In this document: positions 49,501 through 60,383 of the stretch, piece after piece | Layout: each line of letters starts with the position of its first letter | How positions within the stretch are numbered: the stretch's first letter is position 1 | Assembly: GCF_905220415.1 (NCBI RefSeq) | Contig: NC_059554.1 | Span: forward strand, 7,155,001 to 7,219,000 | From: Colias croceus | Taxonomy: Eukaryota > Arthropoda > Insecta > Lepidoptera > Pieridae | DNA: 64,000 nucleotides | Direction of reading: 5' to 3' | Notes under the pieces: model-generated | The model's database searches: none | The model's input: only the letters and a program-made list of their open reading frames with translations | What the model was told of the DNA's origin: nothing | Position numbers and translations under genes: made by a program

Positions 49501-52500
49501 GACTCCCTCCTCACTGACCTGCCTCTGTCTTGTACCCCACGCTTGAAAAGTTCAGCTCATTTGAGTGCTTGCGGAGATTTTATTACCCCAACTATACTCG
49601 CTTCGGTATTAAAATTTCGAAAAAAAAGGGTTGAACAGACGCGAGGCCGTTTAAGTGCATAAAGCTGACCGTTCGCGGTTGCTTGATTTCTGGATTAGTT
49701 CACTAATTACTGTTTTGAGACAGTTTCAAAAACCAACCGTCAGTTCTTTATTTTCAGCCTCCTCGAGTGTCCGCGGTAAAAAGTATACAACGATGCTGTC
49801 CTTTGAGCTTCCCGGTATGAAATTACGGCTTCAATTACAACTAATGCTAAAAATTTGTGTGTCGAGTGTCCATTTGATATGAATTTCATTATTGTGAATG
49901 TTTTTATTTTTTAATAAGTATCATGAAATTTTTTATTATGTTCCTGTGGGGCAGCTGAACGCGGAAGTGGGTTTTTGTCGTACGAACCTTTTGTGGAAAC
50001 AATATTCATTCCATTCAATTTGACAACCAATTGAACTAGTGAAGTAGGTGGATGTTTACAAAATATGTTTCATATTTTACAAATAATAATCTGTGAAAAT
50101 ATACAAGCATTAAACGCATAAAACACTATTAATTTATTATCAAGCATCAAATCACTGGAACGCTGGCAATCGAATCGTTCGAAATTCGAATTTGAAATCA
50201 TGAAAAAAAAACTATTCATTACCATATTTGAATAACGAGCATGTCATCACATCTCGTATATTTATTATCGGAACAAATATGTAATCGGAGCCGCGAATAT
50301 GTTTTAATATGGCGGCCGTTGATCACGTGTCTAACAATAATTACTTTAGTGTTGCCAGCCGTCATTACGTCAAACCGCCTGCTTGCTCACATTTTCACTA
50401 TACTCAAGTTATTTCCCTCGGGTCTTTTGTCATTGCTATTTATTACTAAGATTTCCTACGTCACGTATATTTTTTTACTTATCCAGGTAGAGCGCAAGTT
50501 TGATAGCTTTATGGTTTAAAATCAATATTCTTCATTTGATATGACAAGTGATTACATAACATGTTCTGTATCTTTTCTAATTCTAGTTCTGTATTTAGTG
50601 TTAACGTATTATCTACATATTAAGATATGGAAATAAATAACTGTAATCTAATTTCTTTCAATTCTCGTTAAAAACGAATTCGTTAAACTTAAATTAAATG
50701 AAAGAACAACAAAACAAAGTCCATGTTACATTGTTATCAACAATAACTTTTTGTCCTTGTTACATCCTTGTTCTGTCTTTACCACTATCAACGGAAGCAG
50801 CAGCGTTTGCGCATTTTATCTCGCTTTAACAGAAGTGCGGCCAATCTGAAAGATCTGTAGCCGAGACCAGTTCTTATGTATCTCATTTGTTTAGCTAAGT
50901 ATCGGAAGGTCTAGCTATAGTGGACGGTGGAAAGAATGTTGGCTATTTTATGGAATTAGTTCATAATATTATATTGCGGGTTCATGAACTCGATGGTTGA
51001 TCGGAATAAACAATTATGTTAGTGATTTTAGATTTAACTAAATTAAATCCCGAATGGTTAGAAATATTTTAGAAACGCTAGTTTTTTTTTATTTTAGCTT
51101 TTAATATTAAGTAAGTGTCCCCTATGTAATTTAATAAGAAAACATTAAGTGTAGGTAGGTACCTAATATTTAACTTCGTACCCAGGGGAAATTTTTTATC
51201 AGAAATTCGATATTGAAAGTAGGTATGTTATTCAACCTAAAAAAAGATAAGTATAAATTAACGATCGTCTTGAAAATTTTCGAATCGTAAAATTTGACAG
51301 TTTCAAAAACTTCTTTCCGAACAATCAATTAAAAAAAAATGGAATCATCGAATTTGTCTATGACAATTCGTAGCTGGCTGTATACATAAACGCCAGTGCC
51401 TGTTGTCTTGATTAAAAAAAAAGCATCGCGTGTCCGACATTCCCGCCCAAACTCGTGTGTGTTGTCATTAGAACCGTATTAAGGTTTTTAAGGCAAATGC
51501 TAATGAAAGAATGCCGCGCCCGCTCCTTCGAGACCGCGACAAGGCGCGCCTCGCTGTGTTGCGTGCGACTGAAGATATATCATATTTATAAATACGGTAC
51601 GCATTGTCGTGTTTATTGCACTTACTTCATACGATTAATTTTTACTTGACTAATTTCCGGATATTAAAAAAGTACTTGGTATAAAGATCTTGAGTAAAGC
51701 TCAAAATTGAGCTTTTATGGCAGTTTTAGAGTACGACCTAAAAAGTAAAAATTAATTAATTAATAGTACGTAATCGTTGTTAAGGGTGTGGTAAAATTTT
51801 TAATGGGTCGAAGACAAGATAAGGCCAGTATGAAGGAACAGGCACTTTTCTAATTATGCTTTCATTAGTTGATGGAGGCTTACTCATGCTTACGTTAAGG
51901 AATTATGACTTGCATGCACGATGTTTAATCTTCTTGTGCCATCATTGTCGTATTGTCTCTCCAGTTAGGACTTATAGAGCGCTCATTTTTTATTTCTGTT
52001 TTTAATACTTTTTTCTTGCAGATATTTTTAATTGATGCAACGAGTGCCAAGGTTTTCCCCGTATTGTCAGAAACGTTCGAAACAATTTTTTACATTTCCA
52101 GTAAGATTAGAGTACAAAGTAATGAATCAACAGTGTTTATTATGTAATGTAATATGTCCTAACGCAACTGACAGACCGAACTGAGTCACATATTTATCTT
52201 CATATTGTATTTCCCAATTGAATATAATAGAAATAATGTCTCATATTATGTGATACGAGCGAAGTAGGGCACAGGAAGACTGGAGAGCCAACCCCACATG
52301 GCCCGCTTCTTGATTACAGCGATAAGTACCGCGCCTTGCGTGTTTTAATTATATTATTAACGACGCCGAAACTAATAGTTTATCATGGTTAGTACTATGA
52401 TATGTAAATATCAGCCTCGCCTAACTATTAGCCCTGTTGCGTGCGCGTGAACCTTCACATAGCCGCGTAAAGACACGTTGCGTACAATTTACTGGCGAGG

Positions 52501-55500
52501 CGTGACATTCTAAGGCACCACAATTAACGTAAACACTTTCACTGCGTTTCCTATTACGTCATTAATTCAATCGTCACACCTAAACAAAAACGCCACTCGT
52601 AAGACGTGAAAACTAGCGTGACGCGTAATTAGCAGCTTTTTAGAAGAAAAACTACTCATAAGCTTCCTCGAAAGGGTAGGATTAATTACTGGAGGTGCTT
52701 GTATGAACGTGGCGCGATATAAATGGCCGGCCACTTGGCACCCTAGCCTCGCCTGGCCTTATTAAAAATGTTAACACGTAAATTAGACTCCGCAGCGACT
52801 AGCGAGGCACTGTATTAGCCAACCAATTAAATTTTAGAGTCAGCTTATACAATACGCAGCTAGGCGACTTCACACGTCGAGGGATGCCTGCGACAAAACA
52901 ACCTTGCCCACGTTAGATCAACCCCGTCATACATTTTCCTTCACACTTTGATAACGTTTCTAGTGTATAAAAAATAAAATTGCGCACTTAAGTTTTTAAT
53001 TACAAAAAATTAAATATTGAACTAAATATGTACGAAGCGAGTTAGCACGGTAAGTTAAAAAGGCATATGAAAATTGCGACGTAAGGTTGGCAACATTTCC
53101 GTTGCCGACTGTGAGAGTCCTTGCGTACGAGAGAATTTATTCTCAGTTGAATTAATAAAAAATATTAACTTTATAAAGTAATTCTGATGATTGAAAATCT
53201 TGTTATTTTAACATTTCCCTTTGCCGTTTCAATGAAATGCGGAGATAATTTTACGCCGTCTAACTTCACGAGAGCGGGACGTGATTATGAGATATGACTA
53301 AGTGATTAATTAAAAAAAGTCGCGAGCATGTCATTAAGGGCATCAGTGGCCGGCTTTAGGCCGCATTGTGCGTGGCGGTGTCGGTCGTGTGAGCGCTAAA
53401 AGGTTTGAGGCTCGCCTAGTCTAAGTGCACACCCTCATGCTAGTTGGATGTGTATAAAGATTAATTGGAGTGTTGCCTATTCTGACAATTTACGACGCCT
53501 TCTGGCGGGCCGGCCGCAGACCACTTCTGCGCGACTTAATTAAGCGAAATAACTTAAACGAGTCACCGTTGCTAATTAGAGCTATCGTCGGCTAATTCTA
53601 CGAGTGACTCTTTGTTTGCGAGCGTTTCTTTGAGTTGCGCGCTGAAAGAATTTGTCTTTGCTTCGACTTTGAAGGATGTTTGTTTTGGCCCCCGCGGAGT
53701 TTTCAAAGAACGCTGTGTTAATTTCGTCGAATAAACTTTTTCGTATACAGAGCATGGACGAATATAATCTAGTACAGAGTAATGTTATTCGTAAGTGGTC
53801 GCTAATTTAAAAAGGAATCGCTTTAAGGTTGGTACACACTGCGCGCCAGAGCGATCGTAAAAGACATAAGTGAAGGGTTCTCGCCTTTAGAACCCTTGAG
53901 GTGCGCACACACTTCGTCAACAAGTGGCTAGTTGCTTTCTATACTGAGCTTTGCGTCTTTTCACCACCGATATGTTTAATTTTTAATTTAACTGCCATTA
54001 AAACACTATCAACGGTTATCGCTTTAAGGCTATCGTAAACAATTATTAGAGTGTTCTCATTAATTTTTATGTCGCGTTTTCTAAAGTTCAAATGTTAATT
54101 AGTATAATAAAGCTACCAATTAAATTCGATAGAGTTAATGAGAGAAGTATAATATAAATCTGCATTCCGTGATTTCTATGTAGATATGGATTGCCAAATA
54201 ATCACCATTAAACCAATCATTAAACTATATTAGTTACTTAATGCATTAACTAAAGAATTTTTCAAGAGATCGTCATTAAAATTACCTCTAAAATAGATAT
54301 GTAAAATTATCAAAACGATGTGGTTTTCGTATGACTAAACACATAAAATGCGCATATATTTGTAAATTAAAGCAATCGCTAATCGATGCTTCCGTTTTAA
54401 AATATCATTAGCGTGTAGCGGTGCTACCGGGAGTCTACGGACACCTCGTAATTGCCTTCGTGTATGACCCTCACCCTTTCAGTATTCTTTCAGAGATGCT
54501 TATCGTAAGGAAATGACCGTTTTCCGTTGTCCACAATGCAACCATTAAGGGTACAATTTAAATGGACTTAGTTGCGTTTTCAAAGAAATTTTCATATTTT
54601 ACAATTGATGTATTGCGATCAAAAATGGTGGAGGCTTTTTAATTTTCTTGCCCGCCTCCCCAATTTACCGTCGAAAGTAGATTTTGTGCAGCCATGGTGA
54701 ATGGAAATACATTTCATTAATGATGTTCCATACAAATTTATCAAATTCCACCGTTTGGTTACCATTCAAATTATAATTACCTTAACAAAGTCGGGTCAAC
54801 AAGATATCTTTAAGTTAATTAATATTATGAACATATTTCCGACACAATCGTATTTTATTTGGTACGCGGTTGATATTTTTAATTAATTAACTTGCGGTTA
54901 GTAATATAATTCCTTTATCCCAACTAATTAGACGCTTACAGGAAAATCTTGAATTATTGAGAAACCAACGGATAAACTGCAGCAAAACGATATAATAGAA
55001 GTGGCTCGACCATTATAATTAAATGAAGAGAGATAGGGGCGTTCTATGAAACATTTTATAAATAAATACGCGAAAAATTTTCCGATCATGAAAGCTTTTA
55101 TAAAGTTTTCGCTTTATCAACTTAGATAATATAATATTGGCTTAAGATACGAACAGAAAGCTGTGATAGTAACGATATCAAAACAAATTGAAGTGCTAAG
55201 CACACATCGATGTAATGTATCTATCTAGGTGAGTGGCATCGTCTCTGTCTTTGTTATGGTGTGTGAGTGAGACAAAATGGAATGTTTCAGGATATCGGCC
55301 AATAGATATGCAAAGAAGGGGAAGTTTATCGCAGAGGCACGCGGCTTATGGCAGGTGAAACTTATCAGAACTGAGATAGCGGGAAATTAGTCGAGTGGAA
55401 ATCGATACTGAAGAATATTTTTCCTCAATACTTGGCGACACATCAATATAGTTGATAGTTCAACAATAATTTACATATTATAGATCGCTGCACATTCCTA

Positions 55501-58500
55501 TATAATAAACGTAATAATAGTAAACACTAATGTATTTAAATTGTATGATAAAATAGTACTTCGATTAGTCATGTTTCTTTACTGTAATTTCCTTGGTTAT
55601 TCCTTTACGACTCAACAAAGTAATAGCGTATTATAAACTTGTCTAACAAATTAAAGAGTGCGTCCCTCTATTTGCACTTCTTATATAATTTATTGTCATT
55701 TCTTGGAGGTCTTTCTATAAGTAATGTTTTCGTCTAATAATACAGCTATTCAAGTTTTATATTACCTTTAAAATAAGTCAATACTATTCTGAATATGCAA
55801 TAAATAGATGAACAAAATTTGTTGTTATATTTATTAATAGATAGAACTGTGACCCCAGTGATTTGTGTAATTAGGAAATAGTGAATTTACACCCCTTTAT
55901 TGAATTATTATAGGGCGATTGAATAATCGATCGTCAAGACAGTGATTGCATTCAATTAGTCAATTCAAAGTTAAGATTGCTTTACTCTTTGATTTTGAAT
56001 GTAGGTATAGTTTATGATCTGAAAAATTACGTAGGCACCTCTACCAACATAATCTATACTAATATTATAAAGCTGAAGAGTTTGTTTGTTTGTTTGAACG
56101 CGCTAATCTCAGGAACTACTTACTGGTCCGATTTGAAAAATTCTTTCAGTGTTAGATAGCCCATTGATCGAGGAAGGCTATAAGGCTATATATCATCACG
56201 CTAAGACCAAGAAGAATGCGGGAGAAACCGCGGAGCACAACTAGTATAATATAGGTACTTAACGATAGCAAAAATTATGTATACCAAACATTTATATTTG
56301 ACGATATTAAAATTACATATACAAAAAAACATGAAAATTTTCGTAATAATGAATTAGGACACTTACCTAAAGTTTGAGAACCACTTGACGAGCTGTGCAG
56401 TATTGTTCTTGTTGAACTTGATGTCCGGGAAGTACATTTTGAGGACCGCTGAGCTCGGGTACCGCACCCAGAAGAACATCAGCTTGGCCTTGCGTAGGTG
56501 CATCGGCGTTAATGTTGAAGAGTGCAGTGGAATTAAGGATTATATTGTTTTGCACGATAAAGAAGTTAAAAAAGTAAATTCTAATCTCCATTTAGTTACT
56601 ATAATTATTTGATAGAAATCTCCCAATTATAACAATCGAATAAAATAACCGATCGATTAATGGAATTAGGGCTAAGAACTAATTGTAATTATTGGCTATA
56701 TATCGAGTTATTCTTGGATATAAGGAATGGTAAATCTGATTATATCCCAGTATTACGTCGGTTCAACGAAGCACCACAAAACCTTAATCCATTTGCATCT
56801 AATCTTATAAAGCACCTTATCTGATATCGGAATGGGCATCTACTGTTTGGATTAATTAATATTGTTTTACATAATATGAACGTGAATTCAAAACTAATAA
56901 CGTTGAATTTAATAGAATGTTTACGCAAATTGGTTATTGGACTAAAAATGATATATTGTGGCTTTGCTTATGCCTTTAATGTGTGAAAAGGTTTTCCTTC
57001 ATACGTACATAGGCATACCATGTATGGAAAAGTGTAGAAACCGCAACACTTTGTAGGTTTCCAGAGTCGTATGATGTCTAACGGTTAAGTAGGAAGTAGG
57101 CGGTCGCAATCGTAAGGTTAAACTACAGAAATAAGATATCTGTGGCCGTTTGCGTGTACGGCTTGGCCTGAGAACTCGACAGGATTATGTTGCGAACATT
57201 ATTGTCTTATAGCTATGTTCTAGTCGGGTGCTTCGTTGAACATTTACGTAACAAAGGCTACTAAGAAGGCAAAGAAACTAATGAATCAGAATGAAATGCA
57301 TCTTTTGCACATTGAATATGATATTTCATGATGGCTAGACTTATAGCTAAGTTATTTTGTATTGAAAAGGATATAGTAGGCTGAACTCCATCGTAGGGCA
57401 GGTCAGTGGAGTTGCAGTCGGAGTGCGGATCCTGCGTGTCCATGTGCGGGTGGTGCGGGCCGGCGGCGTGGTGCGGCACGTGCGGGTGGTGCGGGCGCAG
57501 GTAGTCCGGCGAGCCGTGGTGCGCCGCCGCCAGCAGCACCGGGTGCAGCATCGCCGGCGCGTTCGGCAGCGGCGGCGAGTCCCGCTCTGGCGCCGGTGGT
57601 GATCGAGCTAGCCCACCACCCGCCCCAAAAAATGGCGAGTACGGTGAGAACACTTGGCTCTCGTGCAGCGACGGGTTCGGTATCGCCACGGATGTCGGTA
57701 ACGCCATCCCTCCCGGGAACGGCCGTGGAGACGGCGATTCGGGGAATTTACTTTCGGGCGATTGTCCGACGCCCTCTCCTAGGATTCGACTGACGGTGCG
57801 CGGCGTGATTCGCGTGTCGGTGACCTTGTGCCGTTTTTTCTTGGGCGTGACGACCAAACTTAAAGGTTCGATCGAGTCCATGCTTTGATCCCGGTCGAAG
57901 TGTCCGTTCATCGGGCCAAAGTGTGACGGCATTGGCTTCTGCGGCGTCTGGAACAGGCCTGTTGGAGGTCGCATGTGAGCGCCGTGGCCGGGCCCGCCCG
58001 CCTCGGGGTGCAGCGGGAAAGCCGCGCCGCCTGGCGCACGGGGGCCATTCATATGGCTCATAAATAACGGGTTATTTGTCATAAACGGTACGCCGTTAGG
58101 CGCACCCGGGTGATGGACGGGTGGGTTACCTGACATTTGTCCGGGTGGCCTCTCTGGAGCCTTAGGAGGCGGCGATTTTCTGTCGATCATCCGCGTAGCT
58201 CGCATCAAATCTTTGTTTAATTGTTCAGCAGCCGCTGCAGCCGCTTCCGATTGCTTGCCCATAATGCGTCGCTGATGCACAAAACGTGTCACAATTGAAT
58301 CAATAAGACTGGCTAACGATGCTGTTATTTCACTCTTGAGAACATCAGCCAGGCTTTCGAGGTCAGCCCCCGTTATAGGGCCAACTGAACCTGTGTTGCT
58401 ACGTAGTGCATCTAATCGTTCTGCGAGTTCTGACGGTAAAGGTGGTTTAGGTGTTTGGCCCATTTGTCGTTGTTGAGGCGAATGTTGATTGGACTGTGGC

Positions 58501-59843
58501 CTCTGTTGCTGATTATTTTGTTGATGTTCACTTGCTTCTTTCATGCGTGCTTCCTGTTCTAAGAATAATTTCTGGCTAACATTGAGGTACATAGCGGCTG
58601 CGTTGTTGAGATGCTGATGCGTGTGTTGTGGATGCATGTGTTCACCGTGCGGTAGATGCGGTATCATTGGAAGAGTACCGTTAAAGCCTGGTGGTAAATG
58701 TGGATGGGCGGCATTGTGAGCTTGTATTTTCGCAGATATCATCTTACTCATCACTTGTGAAAGCATATTTGGTGCAGCACTATTAGGTATCGGCGGTGGA
58801 ACCTCCTTAACAGGCGACGCCGGTTCTGACTTTGGAACTGTATCGTCGTTTTGTTCTACATCACTAGAAGCACCGTCATTATCGATAGTTTCAGATTCTT
58901 GACCCATGCGATTACAAAGTTGCAAATATTTTTCTTGCATCTCAGCTAACTGTTCTTGCATGGTTCTTAATTGGGATTTTAAAGCATTTTTTTCTACTAA
59001 TTTTTGTTGAATCGGAGGTCGCTCACCGTCATCCTCTGAATCATCCGACACTGTTTGAGCACTGCTGCCATGGCTGGCGCCGTACCTCTCTGCAGCACCG
59101 TCGTGTTGTTGCGGGTGGTACAACTTCCGTTTCTTGCAGCCGTTCACTTGAGGTTGTTGTGGCGCTGGACTAGAACGCATCGTCGACACTATATTTTCTA
59201 CACGAGCACGTTTCACATCCTGTGGTCGCGGGGAGGACCTTTGTGCGTCACTATCGCGGTCCTCGGGTTCCGACTTAGGTGCAAGAAGCTGGTCTGAAGG
59301 TGGCGGTGCAGGCGGTGGTGAAGTACGTGAATCACAAGCGTTATCTAGTGTCAGGAGAGCGTCATCGAGATCTGGGCGCGAGTCACGAGAAATCGGCCGT
59401 TCTGGCGAAAGCTTCTCCTCCTTGGGTTCATCATTGTTATTGTTTGCAAGTACGTTATTATTGTCCGGGGAGAGCCGCATGAGTTCCTTCTTGCGACTCT
59501 GTAAAATGTCTCTGAGTACGCGATCGCGAAGCATGTCGCCACCGCTCGCCTCATCGCTGTTGTCCTCCTGCTTGGGTGCGCGGCCCAACAGTTCGTTGAG
59601 CATCTCTGCGGGCGCGTAGCAAGGACCGAAGAGGCCGAAGTGTTGGCGACCCTCGAAGATGGCGCCGTAAAGTCCCCCACTCATGTGTGCGGCGCGCGCG
59701 GGCGCGGGTCCGTTCGTCGCGAGAGTTGAATAAGAATTGCGTGGCTCACCGGCGTCCACGCGCTGTCTGACGCGTTTCTGTTTCTTTAGGAGCTTATCCG
59801 AGTAGGGCGCGTGTGAGTCGGCCTCCTCCTCCGATGACATCAT
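43550..59843 (-). CDS. pros: Prospero homeo-Prospero transcription factor, 4 coding exons, 982 aa
   Basis: Nuclear, atypical homeodomain protein that drives neural differentiation and ends neuroblast self-renewal in Drosophila (vertebrate PROX1). Exons on the minus strand: 59843-57375, 56521-56367, 44138-43994, 43729-43550; phases fit, 2949 nt. Exon 1 encodes 823 residues of mostly disordered, low-complexity sequence. Within it are a coiled-coil-like stretch near 277-315 (SQLRTMQEQLAEMQEKYLQL), a Q/H-rich part near 440-460, a basic nuclear signal PKKKRHK near 670 and a conserved block DTRITPRTVSRILGEG. Residues 824-982 form the homeo-Prospero domain: [40 protein letters not shown], and the C-terminal Prospero part ending EYFKSPNFLEQLE. 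Intron 1 is U12-type and intron 3 is 12.2 kb. I used the first ATG of a doublet (MMSSEEEADS). Further 5' non-coding exons are likely but not seen. Confidence 0.96.
48237..48277. repeat. (GT)n-rich microsatellite
   Basis: Interrupted GT/GTGG tract (TGTGTGTGTGCGCGGGTGGG and following) in prospero intron 3. Confidence 0.8.
56053..56244 (+). mobile_element. Mini-Helitron near prospero exon 2
   Basis: Begins TCTATACTAATATTATAAAG after A (56052) and ends CTAG (56241-56244) before T; same family as 8674-8874. It sits 122 bp past the 5' splice site of prospero intron 3, in the opposite orientation to the gene. Confidence 0.8.
56522..57374 (-). other. U12-type AT-AC intron of prospero (intron 1)
   Basis: Reading the minus strand, exon 1 ends CCTACT and the intron starts ATATCCTTTT, the consensus of minor-spliceosome AT-AC introns. 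TCCTTAAT (56532-56539) fits the U12 branch site, and AC (56522-56523) ends the intron 8 bases further on. Exon 2 then begins SSTLTPMHL. Both exons are phase 0. No GT-AG pair gives this join. In Drosophila this position holds a twintron with a U2-type intron nested in a U12-type one. Here the intron's first 37 codons stay open to a TAG. Confidence 0.85.
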
Positions 59844-60095
59844 AGGCTAGACGAGCCCCAATTGGCCGGACGGGCGGCGGGCAGGGCCCCACCGCGCTAC
59901 TCGAGCCGCATCGCCCGCTCTGCAACAAGGAGGGGATCGCGTCACACACCTGCTCATGCGACGGCCGCGCTGCGTCTCGAGCGCACGTATTATACTTTAA
60001 CTTTGGGCGTCTTGCGCGATGTATGCTACTATATAAAATATTTTAACTTATAATAACAATCCTATTAAAACAAGTAAATTATTAAAAAAACAAAA
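59844..60095 (-). other. GC-rich 5' region of prospero
   Basis: Immediately upstream of the start codon the sequence is GC-rich to about 59995 and then turns AT-rich. It is probably 5' UTR or proximal promoter. TTGCAG before 59917 on the minus strand could be a 3' splice site from an upstream non-coding exon. Confidence 0.4.
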
Positions 60096-60383
60096 TACCC
60101 GACTGCACACTAAAAAAAGAGTGATTGAAATGAATCTAATGATACCGCATACATATTTTTTTAAAGGGAAATTTAGAAAAAATATTATTATGTCTTTATC
60201 CCGTGGGACTTTTAGGATAAAATGTATCCTATGACACTCCCGTAATCAAGACAAATCTAACGATACCTCATACATCAAAATCCATCAAGCCGTTTAGGCT
60301 ACAGGTGGTCACAAAGGAAAAGACATACATACATACTTACATACACTCGAAAAACATTACCCTCCTTCTTTGGCAGTCGGGTA
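60096..60383. mobile_element. 288-bp MITE upstream of prospero
   Basis: Inverted ends TACCCGACTGC (60096-60106) and GCAGTCGGGTA (60373-60383), with a non-coding interior that includes ACATACAT repeats. Ending in TA on both sides is compatible with a TA target site. It starts 253 bp from the prospero start codon. Confidence 0.65.

Larger units (their letters stand above)
44139..56366 (-). other. 12.2-kb prospero intron, transposon-poor
   Basis: Splits the homeo-Prospero domain between the Phe and Arg of SNF-REF (phase 2). No exon-like ORF is seen inside. Apart from a mini-Helitron at 56053-56244 and a GT tract at 48237 I recognise no mobile element. GC-richer islands at about 52260-52960 and 53330-53720 stand out. 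This fits an intron full of regulatory DNA, which is an inference. Confidence 0.5.

Noticed and set aside
57261..57374. Last 37 codons of the long prospero ORF as coding
   Set aside because: They lie past a consensus U12 5' splice site and have no homeodomain continuation; the frame ends at TAG.
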